64,000 bases of DNA from Microbacteriaceae bacterium (GTDB lineage Bacteria; Actinomycetota; Actinomycetes; Actinomycetales; Microbacteriaceae). Within the stretch, counting starts at the first letter, position 1. Each line of letters starts with the position of its first letter. A program made the translations under genes and the position numbers. The notes below the pieces were generated by a model. It was not told where the DNA came from. It ran no database searches and saw nothing but the letters and a program-made list of their open reading frames with translations. Shown one piece after another: positions 19,961 through 27,528 of this stretch. The stretch is taken from positions 62,001-126,000 of the forward strand of contig JAODME010000033.1 of NCBI GenBank assembly GCA_025465095.1, written 5' to 3'.

Positions 19961-20608
19961 ATGCGCATCATCATCGCCGGAGGCCACGGAAAGATCGCCC
20001 GACTTCTGTCGCGTCAGCTGGCCGATGCCGGCCACGAACCGATCGCGCTCATCCGGAACGCCGACCACTCCGACGACGTGCGCGCTGCGGCGGCGGAACC
20101 ACTCGTACTCGACCTGGAGCACGCCGCCGTGTCGTACCTGTCGTCGGTGCTGATGGGTGCCGACGCCGTCGTGTTTGCCGCGGGCGCGGGGCCGAACAGC
20201 GGGCCCGCGCGAAAGCAAACGGTCGATCGGGATGGAGCGATCCTGCTCGCCGACGCCGCGGTGGCCGCGGGAGTCCGGCGGATGGTCGTGGTCTCCTCGA
20301 TCGGAGCGGATGACTACGACGCGTCCTCCGATGACGCATTCCAGGTCTATTTGCGGGCGAAGTCCGAAGCGGATGCCGAGGTGCGCGAACGTGACCTGGA
20401 CTGGACCATAGTGCGGCCAGGCGTCCTGACCGACGACGCGCCGACCGGACTCGTTCGGGTGGGCGCGTCGGTGCAGCGGGCGTCCATCCCCCGGGCTGAC
20501 GTCGCGGCTCTCATCGCATCGGCGCTCGGAAACAGGCGCGCGATTCGCGCCCAGTTCGAGGTCGTGTCAGGGAACACCCCGATCGCGGAGGCGCTCGACT
20601 CGCTTTAG
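19961..20608 (+). CDS. NAD(P)-binding atypical short-chain dehydrogenase (NmrA/YwnB-like)
   Basis: A 215-residue Rossmann-fold protein starting MRIIIAGGHGKIARLL, with the glycine-rich dinucleotide motif GGHGKIA. It has the VVVSSIG strand and the YLRAKSEADA segment (Tyr-x-x-x-Lys region) of SDR a5-type proteins, then WTIVRPGVLTD. Such proteins act as NAD(P)H-dependent reductases or redox sensors; no substrate can be assigned. I prefer ATG 19961 over the TTG six bases earlier. It stands alone between the SRP RNA and the acetate kinase operon, flanked by the two copies of a palindromic repeat. Confidence 0.82.
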   Translation: MRIIIAGGHGKIARLLSRQLADAGHEPIALIRNADHSDDVRAAAAEPLVLDLEHAAVSYLSSVLMGADAVVFAAGAGPNSGPARKQTVDRDGAILLADAAVAAGVRRMVVVSSIGADDYDASSDDAFQVYLRAKSEADAEVRERDLDWTIVRPGVLTDDAPTGLVRVGASVQRASIPRADVAALIASALGNRRAIRAQFEVVSGNTPIAEALDSL

Positions 20609-20671
20609 GGCCGGCGGCCTCATCTCGGTCGAGCGGCTTCGGGCGCGCATTTAGGAGCGATGATCGGCTTC

Positions 20672-20716
20672 GTCCCACGTGAGGCGCGACGTTGCGCGTC
20701 ATATGAAACGACACGC
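20672..20716. repeat. Palindromic repeat, copy B
   Basis: This segment matches 19691-19735 at about 34 of 45 positions in the same orientation, including GTGAG, GCGACGT, GCGC, TCA and ACGACAC blocks. It lies in the gap between the NAD(P)-binding protein gene and ackA, both of which end here. Its arms pair less perfectly than copy A. Confidence 0.5.
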
Positions 20717-20752
20717 CTGACAAACCCGCGGAACGAATTACGGCGGCGCGGA

Positions 20753-21877
20753 TCAGAGCGCGACCTGGGCCGTCTGCCGCGCAATCTCGAGTTCCTCGTT
20801 GGTGGGGATGACCAGCACCGCCACCGGCGAATCGTCCGGCGAAATGTACCGAGCGTGCTTCGAGCGGACCTCGTTGCGATCGGGGTCCACCGAGATACCG
20901 AGAAACTCGAGGCCCGCGAGGGTCCTCCGGCGCAGCAGGCTGTTGTTCTCCCCGACGCCCGCGGTGAACACGATCGCATCGAGACCGCCGAGGTGCGCGA
21001 TGTAGGCGCCGAGGTAGCGACGGATACGGTGCCGGTACACGGCGAGCGCTGCCTCGGCCGTCTCGTCGCCGGCAGCGGCCGCGGCCTGCACGTCACGCAT
21101 GTCCCCATTGCCCGTGAGGCCGAGCAGTCCGCTACGGCGATTGAGCATCATGTCGAGCTCGTCGAAGTCGAGGCCCGCCTGCCGGTGCAGGTGGATGAGT
21201 ACCGCCGCGTCGATGTCACCGGATCGCGTCCCCATCACGAGTCCCTCGAGGGGCGTCATTCCCATGCTCGTCTCGATGGAGACTCCCCCGTCGACAGCGG
21301 TGACGGATGCGCCGTTGCCAAGGTGCAACACGATGGTCTTGAGCGATTGGAGCGGACGCCCGAGGAATGCGGCTGCCTGCTCAGAAACGTACTTGTGCGA
21401 CGTTCCATGAAACCCGTAGCGGCGGACGCCGTGCTCGGCCGCGAGAGCCCGGTCGATCGCATAGGTGTACGCGGCGGGCGGGAGCGTGTGATGGAACGCC
21501 GTGTCGAACACGGCCACATGCGGCAGGTCGGGCAGCGCTGCGCGTGCCGCACGGATGCCCTGCAGGTTCGCCGGGTTGTGCAGCGGCGCGAGAGAGGAGA
21601 GTTCGTGGATACCCCTCTCGACTCCGTCGGTGATGACGGTCGGTTCGGTGAAGCTTTGTCCGCCGTGAACGACCCGATGCCCTACCGCGGCGATAGCGTG
21701 GCCGGTGCCGAGGTCATCGAGGATCCTGCGCAGCCCCGTCGCATGGTCTGGCACGCCCGAGCCCGGCTCACCGACACGTTCAACGAGCCCACCGAGCACG
21801 GACTCCTCAGCCTCAAGGTCGACGAGCTGGTATTTGATCGAAGACGATCCGGAATTGACTACGAAGATCTCGGTCAC
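20753..21877 (-). CDS. ackA: Acetate kinase
   Basis: A 374-residue ASKHA-fold kinase interconverting acetyl phosphate plus ADP with acetate plus ATP. It opens with VVNSGSSSIKYQL, has the GHRVVHGG and RRYGFHGTSHKYV signatures, and the phosphate segment LHLGNGASVTAV. The GTG start at 21877 overlaps the stop of pta by four bases, giving a pta-ackA operon for overflow metabolism and acetate recapture. Its stop faces the NAD(P)-binding protein gene across a repeat-containing gap. Confidence 0.96.
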   Translation of the reverse strand: MTEIFVVNSGSSSIKYQLVDLEAEESVLGGLVERVGEPGSGVPDHATGLRRILDDLGTGHAIAAVGHRVVHGGQSFTEPTVITDGVERGIHELSSLAPLHNPANLQGIRAARAALPDLPHVAVFDTAFHHTLPPAAYTYAIDRALAAEHGVRRYGFHGTSHKYVSEQAAAFLGRPLQSLKTIVLHLGNGASVTAVDGGVSIETSMGMTPLEGLVMGTRSGDIDAAVLIHLHRQAGLDFDELDMMLNRRSGLLGLTGNGDMRDVQAAAAAGDETAEAALAVYRHRIRRYLGAYIAHLGGLDAIVFTAGVGENNSLLRRRTLAGLEFLGISVDPDRNEVRSKHARYISPDDSPVAVLVIPTNEELEIARQTAQVAL

Positions 21878-23970
21878 GACATCGCCGCCTGGATCGCGGT
21901 GATGGCCACCGTGTTGACGATGTCCTGCACGAGCGCGCCGCGGGAAAGGTCGTTGATCGGTTTGTTGAGACCCTGTAGCACGGGACCGATCGCGACCGCG
22001 CCCGCCGAGCGCTGAACGGCCTTGTAGGTGTTGTTGCCCGTGTTGAGGTCGGGGAAGATGAACACCGTCGCCCGGCCAGCTACCTCCGAGTCCGGCATCT
22101 TCGCGGCGGCGACCGTGGGGTCCGCCGCCGCGTCGTACTGGATCGGCCCCTCGACGAGCAGATCGGGCCTTCGAGAACGGACGAGAGCGGTGGCCGAACG
22201 CACCTTCTCGACATCCGCACCCGTCCCGGAGTCGCCGGTCGAATAACTGAGCATCGCGATGCGCGGCTCGATTCCGAACTGTTCTGCAGTGGCGGCGGAG
22301 GAGATCGCGATGTCGGCGAGCTGTTCCGCGGTCGGGTCGGGAATGACCGCGCAGTCGCCGTATACGAGGACGCGGTCGGCGAGCGCCATCAGGAACACGC
22401 TCGAGACGACGGAGACATCCGGTTTCGTCTTGATGATCTCGAACGCGGGTCGAATAGTGTGCGCCGTCGTATGCTGCGCACCGGAGACCATGCCGTCGGC
22501 GAGCCCGAGGTGCACCATCATCGTGCCGAAGTACGACACGTCGGTGACCGTGTCGCCCGCCTGAACGATAGAGATGCCCTTGTGGGCGCGCGCTCTGGCG
22601 TACTCCTCGGCGAAGCGGTTGTGTAACTGCTCATCGAACGGATCGAGGATGCGGGCTTCGCCGATCTCCAGGCCGAGTTCCGCCGCCCGCGCCCGGATGG
22701 GGACCTCCTGCCCGAGAATCGTGAGCTCGGCGACCTTGCGCTGCAACAGCGTGCTCGCGGCCCGCAGGATGCGATCGTCGTCGCCCTCCGGCAGAACGAT
22801 GTGCTTGCGGTTCGCGCGGGCCCGCTCCAGCAGCCCGTACTCGAACATAAGGGGAGTCACGACCTCTGATGGGCGCAACCGGAGCAGCTCGCGCAGCCGC
22901 TCGACATCGACGTGCGTCTCGAACAGGGCGAGAGCTGTGTCGTACTTGCGTTGCGAATCGGCGGCGAGCCTGCCCCGGGTCCGCGTGATGCGCAACGCGG
23001 TCTCGTAGGTGCCGAGGCCGTTTCGCGCGATCGGAAGGTTCGAATGCAGCCCTTCGATCAGTCGTTCGATTTGGGGTGGAAGTTCGAACCCGCCGTTCAA
23101 TATGATGCCGGCCAGCGACGGGAACGTCGCTGAGGCATGCGCGAGCAGTGCCGCGAGCAGCACGTCCGAGCGGTCCCCTGGTACGACGACGATGGAACCA
23201 TCGATCAGTCGCGGCAGGACGTTCTCCATCGACATCGCGGCGACGACCACTCCGAGCGCCTCGCGGTCGAGCAGCGCAGGGTCGCCCGAAATGAGTGTCG
23301 ACTCGGTCGCCGCGAGGAGCGCGGCGACGGTCGGTGCGACGAGGAAAGGATCCTCGGGGATCACCCATACCGGCGCGGATCGCACGGGAGAATCCAGGGA
23401 ATCGCGGATGGCCTGCTCAATGCTCGAGAGTTCGGCAGCGGCGGCACGGTTGGCGACGATCGCGAGAAGCCCAGCGTGAGCGTTTCGCAGTTCCGCCGTG
23501 GTCAATTCGGCAATCTGCCGCATCTCGTCCGGAGAGCGTGATCCCGTTCCGTCTGCCCGGCGGCCGCCGAGGACGAGGAGCACCGGGGCGCCGAGGTTCG
23601 CGGCGATGCGCGCGTTGTACGACAGCTCGGTGGGGCTTCCCACGTCGGTGTAGTCCGAACCGAGGATGACCACCGCGTTGCACTGCCGCTCGACCGCCGC
23701 GAACCTGGCGACGATCTCGGCGAGGGCGGCATCCGGATCGCTGTGCACGAGGTCATAGCCGACGCCGACGCAGTCGTCGTAGTCGAGGCCGACGCTATCG
23801 TGAGCGAGCAGCATCTCGAGCACGTAGTCGCGTTCCCTTGTCGAACGTGCGATGGGACGGAAGACGCCGACGCGCTCGACGTGCTGGCGCAGCGCCGCGA
23901 GCACCCCGAGCGCGACTGAGGACTTCCCGGCCTGGCCTTCCGCTGAGGTGATGTAGATGCGAGTCGACAC
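21874..23970 (-). CDS. pta: Phosphate acetyltransferase (long form)
   Basis: A 698-residue enzyme converting acetyl-CoA and phosphate to acetyl phosphate. It is the long form. An N-terminal P-loop BioD-like domain begins IYITSAEGQAGKSSVALG, a DRTGG-type middle domain follows, and the catalytic PTA domain runs from about residue 375, with the segments LPEGDDDRILRAA, GMVSGAQHTTAHTIRPA and FIFPDLNTGNNTYKA. The start is GTG 23970, giving the expected MSTRIYITSAEG. It is the promoter-proximal gene of pta-ackA. Confidence 0.96.
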   Translation of the reverse strand: MSTRIYITSAEGQAGKSSVALGVLAALRQHVERVGVFRPIARSTRERDYVLEMLLAHDSVGLDYDDCVGVGYDLVHSDPDAALAEIVARFAAVERQCNAVVILGSDYTDVGSPTELSYNARIAANLGAPVLLVLGGRRADGTGSRSPDEMRQIAELTTAELRNAHAGLLAIVANRAAAAELSSIEQAIRDSLDSPVRSAPVWVIPEDPFLVAPTVAALLAATESTLISGDPALLDREALGVVVAAMSMENVLPRLIDGSIVVVPGDRSDVLLAALLAHASATFPSLAGIILNGGFELPPQIERLIEGLHSNLPIARNGLGTYETALRITRTRGRLAADSQRKYDTALALFETHVDVERLRELLRLRPSEVVTPLMFEYGLLERARANRKHIVLPEGDDDRILRAASTLLQRKVAELTILGQEVPIRARAAELGLEIGEARILDPFDEQLHNRFAEEYARARAHKGISIVQAGDTVTDVSYFGTMMVHLGLADGMVSGAQHTTAHTIRPAFEIIKTKPDVSVVSSVFLMALADRVLVYGDCAVIPDPTAEQLADIAISSAATAEQFGIEPRIAMLSYSTGDSGTGADVEKVRSATALVRSRRPDLLVEGPIQYDAAADPTVAAAKMPDSEVAGRATVFIFPDLNTGNNTYKAVQRSAGAVAIGPVLQGLNKPINDLSRGALVQDIVNTVAITAIQAAMS

Positions 23971-24079
23971 TCCTACAGCCTATTCACCCGCACCGGCGGC
24001 GGCTTGTGTGGTGCGAATCGGCAGACGCATCACGTTAGGATGCTTTATGGTTCCGGCGCATCACCTGGCCGGACCGCCA

Positions 24080-24167
24080 GGAGGATTCGCCTAGTGGCCT
24101 ATGGCGCACGCTTGGAAAGCGTGTTGGGTGCAAGCCCTCGGGGGTTCGAATCCCCCATCCTCCGCCA
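24080..24167 (+). tRNA. tRNA-Ser (anticodon GGA)
   Basis: A class II tRNA of 88 bases including CCA. The acceptor GGAGGAT pairs with ATCCTCC, the anticodon stem CACGC/GCGTG encloses TTGGAAA with anticodon GGA at 24114-24116, and a long variable arm (TTGGGTGCAAGCCCTC) precedes the GGGGG-TTCGAAT-CCCCC T-arm. Discriminator G24164 and encoded CCA at 24165-24167. Confidence 0.96.
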
Positions 24168-24378
24168 GTACTGAACGTTGGGGCCAAGCACAACACCCGC
24201 AACCGGGGTTCCAATCCCCTAACGCCGCACCCACGACAGCTGTCCAAAAAATGCTCCTGTCGACGATATTTGGCCACCCCCCGGGTGCCGGTTACCGATA
24301 GCCTTGGCCTCACGCGCGATCTGCCCGAAGCTCACCCTCCGCGAGCGTCCGCGCAGCGGTGCACCCGGGGGTAAGCAG
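24168..24378. other. Gap after tRNA-Ser with a T-arm-like remnant
   Basis: No gene is seen. At 24205-24219 the sequence GGGGTTCCAATCCCC looks like a tRNA T-stem and T-loop, followed by AACGCCGCACCCA, which resembles an acceptor 3' strand and CCA. No matching 5' half exists upstream, so it is not a tRNA. It may be a decayed tRNA fragment or a partial attachment-site duplication of the neighbouring tRNA. Confidence 0.35.
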
Positions 24379-25020
24379 ATGGCAATAGTCGAGGAACATG
24401 CGAAATGGCGCGTGCGCGTCGTTCCCAAGAAGATCCTGGTGCACAACGCGGTCCTATCGCTCGTGCTGATCTGGCTCCCGGTCTTCGGATCCCTTCACGT
24501 CTTGGGGATACCGAAAGGCATGGGTGCCCTGGTGCTCACCGCCGAACTTGTCAGCCTCGCGGTCGCCGCGTTCGCGTACATCCGTTATCGCATGACGTTC
24601 ATCGGTGTCACCGGTGACCAGCTGACCGGGCGCGGCTTTCTCAGCCTCGCCCGCTCGGCGCCGCTCTCGAGTGTCGAGTCGGTCGTGCTCGTCGAGACCT
24701 ATCGTGCGCACGCCACCGATTCGACGCCCCAACTCCTGCTTCGTGACAGGGACGGCAAAAGGATACTCAGGATGCGCGGGACCTTCTGGACCGAGAAGAG
24801 CATGCGGACGATCGCGGGCGTCATCGAGCGCCCGCTCGTCCATGCAGCGGAGCCGGTCACGAAGAAGGAATTCTTCGACACCTATCCGAGCGCCGCCTAC
24901 TGGTTCGAGAATCGTCCGTCCGTCACGGCGCTCTTCGTCGTCATAACATCCGTCGCCTCACTAGGGGTCGTGCTGGGGCTCATGTCGCTCGCGGGAATCC
25001 CGATCACCGGGGGCAACTGA
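24379..25020 (+). CDS. Membrane protein with a PH-like (bPH2-type) central domain
   Basis: A 213-residue protein with two hydrophobic segments (about residues 25-70), a cytoplasmic stretch of about 100 residues beginning YRMTFIGVTGDQLTGRG, and a third hydrophobic segment at the C-terminus (about 180-205). The layout resembles bacterial PH-domain membrane proteins, but the assignment is tentative and no function is known. The start is ATG 24379 with GGGGGTAAG just before; the frame is open from 24304. Its last 124 bases overlap, antisense, the 3' end of the convergent ferredoxin-like gene. Confidence 0.7.
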   Translation: MAIVEEHAKWRVRVVPKKILVHNAVLSLVLIWLPVFGSLHVLGIPKGMGALVLTAELVSLAVAAFAYIRYRMTFIGVTGDQLTGRGFLSLARSAPLSSVESVVLVETYRAHATDSTPQLLLRDRDGKRILRMRGTFWTEKSMRTIAGVIERPLVHAAEPVTKKEFFDTYPSAAYWFENRPSVTALFVVITSVASLGVVLGLMSLAGIPITGGN

Positions 25021-25934
25021 GCGGCACCGTCGTGGGGGATGGCGGCGATCGAACGCAGCGCGAATTCCCTCACCGCGACCGCCCTGGTCGCAGCGCACGT
25101 GCTGAGCAGCGGCTCAGACCGGGCCTCGATCAGGTCGACTGTGACGGGGAAGCCGTCGTGGTCGAGAGTGACAGTGAAGACCTCACCGTCGTGCTCCGTC
25201 GATCGATGGGAGAATCCGGCGATCCGATGGTCATCCGTCGCGTTTCGCGCGAATGCCTGCGCGGCCTGCACGACGTTTGGCAGCGAGCTGCGGCCACGGA
25301 AGTACCGGGAATCGATCGCGCCTGACCGGTAGCGCTCGACGATCTCGACGGCGTCGCGAGCGAGCACCCGACCGAAGTACAGTCCGTGCGGGAAGACGAT
25401 CATGGTCGCCGCGAACCGGTCGCCACCGAGGTGCGAACACTCCCAGGTCTGCTCCGGAAACGCCTTCGCGAGCGCGGTGACGACGGGTCGTCCCTTGACG
25501 GCGCAGCACTGGTCGTGCCGGGCATGCGTGCAGACACAGATCACCGGTTCCTTCGACGCCACCCCGGTTGAGCCGTCGAGCGGCACGGTCAGAAGTTCCT
25601 CGGGGTCGTCCACCGACCCCCACTTGACCGACTCCTGGCCTGGCCTCGCGTCTACGGATGCCCAACGCCAGCTCGTCTGGTTCCGCCGTTCGTCGGCGCG
25701 ACGCCCCGTCCTTCGGATTGCGAGCGGGCGCATCCCCGCACTCTCGATGCGTTTCACGAGCAGCCGTGACAGTGTCGGCTCCAGTCGTGACTGCAGGAAC
25801 GCGTGCGTTCCCCATGCTCCCTCGATTTCCACGAGAAACCATCGGTCGCCGTGGCCGGCGGTGCCTGCCAGGGGGTCGTCGCGCTCGAGCGACCGGTCGC
25901 TGCACGGCATCCATCCCTCTGGTGGCCGCGTCAT
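24897..25934 (-). CDS. Sucrase/ferredoxin-like (Apd1-type) thioredoxin-fold iron-sulfur protein
   Basis: A 345-residue protein. After about residue 130 it shows VICVCTHARHDQCCAVKGRP (cysteines about 133, 135, 143, 144), then ECSHLGGDRFAAT (C166, H168) and FPHGLYFGRV (H183). This pattern is typical of the sucrase/ferredoxin-like family, whose thioredoxin-fold domain binds a 2Fe-2S cluster with Cys and His ligands. I infer an electron-transfer role. ATG 25934 overlaps the stop of the upstream JmjC gene by four bases. The last ~40 residues are low-complexity and antisense to the convergent membrane gene, so the functional protein probably ends near residue 305. Confidence 0.82.
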   Translation of the reverse strand: MTRPPEGWMPCSDRSLERDDPLAGTAGHGDRWFLVEIEGAWGTHAFLQSRLEPTLSRLLVKRIESAGMRPLAIRRTGRRADERRNQTSWRWASVDARPGQESVKWGSVDDPEELLTVPLDGSTGVASKEPVICVCTHARHDQCCAVKGRPVVTALAKAFPEQTWECSHLGGDRFAATMIVFPHGLYFGRVLARDAVEIVERYRSGAIDSRYFRGRSSLPNVVQAAQAFARNATDDHRIAGFSHRSTEHDGEVFTVTLDHDGFPVTVDLIEARSEPLLSTCAATRAVAVREFALRSIAAIPHDGAAQLPPVIGIPASDMSPSTTPSEATDVMTTKSAVTDGRFSNQ

Positions 25935-27166
25935 CGCACGATCACCACCCCTTCCCGCACGAGGCGGCGAGCGACGACGAGAGATGACGCAGGGTCGAGC
26001 CCCGGGAGGGCCCCGGCTCTCGCGGGCTGCCCGGACAGCAGGAACGAGACGGCGTCGGTTGCTTGGCCCGGCAGCGTCACCGTGGAAGCGGGAAGTCGGA
26101 TGCTCACCGTCTCGTCGTCCGACGAGAGACGAACGTCGAGCCCGCGCCGGAGGCTCACCTCGGACCACTCATCGAGCGCTGCGAGGGCGTCGACGGTCGC
26201 GAGCGGCCGAAGCTGTTCCGGCCGGGTCGCCTCGCGAAGCGAACGCGCGAGCCGATCCCCGATGTCGGTCGCCTGACTGGCCGAGCGCAGGTGCGTCGTG
26301 AGGTCATCGATTGCGGTCTCGACTATCGAGCGCAGCTCCTCGGTGTTCGACAGGTCCAGTCCGAGGGGCAGGGATCTCCGCAGCTCCGTCGCCTTCGCGG
26401 AGCCGGCTGTGAGCTGCTCGACGATGTCGAACCTGGTGAGCGCGGCGATGCCGACCGTGAGGTGAACCGATGTGCCGCCGAGCGCGGTCGCCGAATGCAG
26501 CCACCCGCGGGGAAGGTAGAGCACGTCGCCTGGGCGGAGCGTCTCGTCGAGCGAAGGGGGCAGGGCCGCACGGTCGGCAACCGCCTGCCGGTGATCCGTC
26601 CACGGTTGTGTTGTGAGCGGGTCCGGATGTACCGGCTCATGAATCGTCCAGCGCTTCTCGCCGTCGATCTGTATCACGAACACGTCGTGGACGTCGTAGT
26701 GGGGGTCGAAGCCGCGCGACGACGCGGGCGTCACGTAGGCGTTGACCTGGCACGGATGGCCGACGTCGGAGATGAGTTGCCGCGTGAACTCGGCGAGCGG
26801 CGCCCAGGTGCGGTGCAGCCCCTGCAGCACGAGGGTTGATCCGCCCGAGAACTCGGCGAGCACCTTCTCCGAGTTGAGCTGGTCGGCGACCTCGGCGCCG
26901 AATCCTCCCGGGGACGTGTACCTCGCGGGCGCCAGGACCGTTCCCTCTTTCGCCATCCGCACGAAGGGGGTTCGCAGGCCACGCGCGGACACGAGTTCGT
27001 CGACGGCGTCCGAGCTGAAAAGGTCGGAAAACGGCTCCGGCAGGTCAGCTGCCCGAGAGAGCAGCGGTACTCGGCCCCAGTTCTCGGCGGCGAAAGCCTC
27101 GACCGGCACGCTGATGCAGCGCGAAAGCGCGGGCCGGTTCCCCAGCCTGCGCTCCACGTCGGGCAT
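25931..27166 (-). CDS. JmjC/cupin_4-type 2-oxoglutarate oxygenase (ribosomal-oxygenase-like)
   Basis: A 411-residue protein with a JmjC-type cupin core. The iron triad is visible: H156 and D158 in GFDPHYDVHDVFVIQ, and H235 in TSVHLTVG. The segments GEKRWTIHEP and GDVLYLPRGWLHSA are typical of the cupin_4 family that includes YcfD/RoxA, MINA53 and NO66, protein hydroxylases acting on Arg or His of ribosomal proteins. A C-terminal winged-helix-like region follows. ATG 27166 overlaps the TGA of the repeat-peptide gene by one base. The coupling to that peptide suggests it may be the substrate (inference). Confidence 0.85.
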   Translation of the reverse strand: MPDVERRLGNRPALSRCISVPVEAFAAENWGRVPLLSRAADLPEPFSDLFSSDAVDELVSARGLRTPFVRMAKEGTVLAPARYTSPGGFGAEVADQLNSEKVLAEFSGGSTLVLQGLHRTWAPLAEFTRQLISDVGHPCQVNAYVTPASSRGFDPHYDVHDVFVIQIDGEKRWTIHEPVHPDPLTTQPWTDHRQAVADRAALPPSLDETLRPGDVLYLPRGWLHSATALGGTSVHLTVGIAALTRFDIVEQLTAGSAKATELRRSLPLGLDLSNTEELRSIVETAIDDLTTHLRSASQATDIGDRLARSLREATRPEQLRPLATVDALAALDEWSEVSLRRGLDVRLSSDDETVSIRLPASTVTLPGQATDAVSFLLSGQPARAGALPGLDPASSLVVARRLVREGVVIVR

Positions 27167-27423
27167 CAAGCGGATCCGTCGGCACCGCCGTCGTGACCGT
27201 CCGGGTTGGCCCCGCCGTCGGAGGTGCCCTCTCCGGCGTCCGCCGACCCGTCGGCACCGCCGTCATGGCCTTCCTCATCGGCTCCGCCATCAGCGACGCC
27301 CTCTCCGATGTCGGCCGACCCGTCGGCACCTCCGTCATGGCCCTCGAAGTTGGCGCCGCCGTCGGCCATACCCTCTTCGCTCGATGCGCCGGTCGTCGTG
27401 ATGTCGTCGTCGTTGATGCCCAT
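27166..27423 (-). CDS. Gly/Asp/His-rich repeat peptide (BatC-like)
   Basis: An 85-residue peptide: a short acidic leader (residues 1-16, MGINDDDITTTGASSE) followed by three 24-residue repeats starting at residues 17, 41 and 65. Each holds DGGA(N/D) and an identical GHDGGADGSA core (residues 28-37, 52-61, 76-85). It contains no Cys, Trp, Tyr, Lys or Arg. GGAGG lies six bases before the ATG. The stop overlaps the start of the JmjC oxygenase. Similar small repeat proteins are annotated BatC-like, but I know no established function. It could be a metal-binding peptide or a substrate for modification. Confidence 0.8.
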   Translation of the reverse strand: MGINDDDITTTGASSEEGMADGGANFEGHDGGADGSADIGEGVADGGADEEGHDGGADGSADAGEGTSDGGANPDGHDGGADGSA

Positions 27424-27528
27424 GCTGAACCTCCGAAACGTTGATTTGAGCGTCGATTGCCGCTCCCGTCCAGCGTACTTCTCCGCCGGACGGCTCGGGG
27501 CAGCACATTGGCGAGTACGACCGGTCTC
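27424..27528 (-). promoter_or_regulatory. Promoter region of the repeat-peptide/oxygenase operon
   Basis: A 105-base gap separates this operon from the saccharopine dehydrogenase-like gene upstream. A possible -10 (TACGCT at 27472-27477 on the minus strand) and a strong GGAGG before the start codon are visible. No clear -35 or operator was found. Confidence 0.35.

Noticed and set aside
24035-24313. 92-codon minus-strand frame over tRNA-Ser
   Set aside because: It is the common spurious ORF produced by a tRNA-Ser gene on the opposite strand.
27166-27375. Possible CRISPR or tandem-repeat array
   Set aside because: The 72-base repeats are contiguous and in frame within a translated gene with a good ribosome-binding site; there are no spacers.
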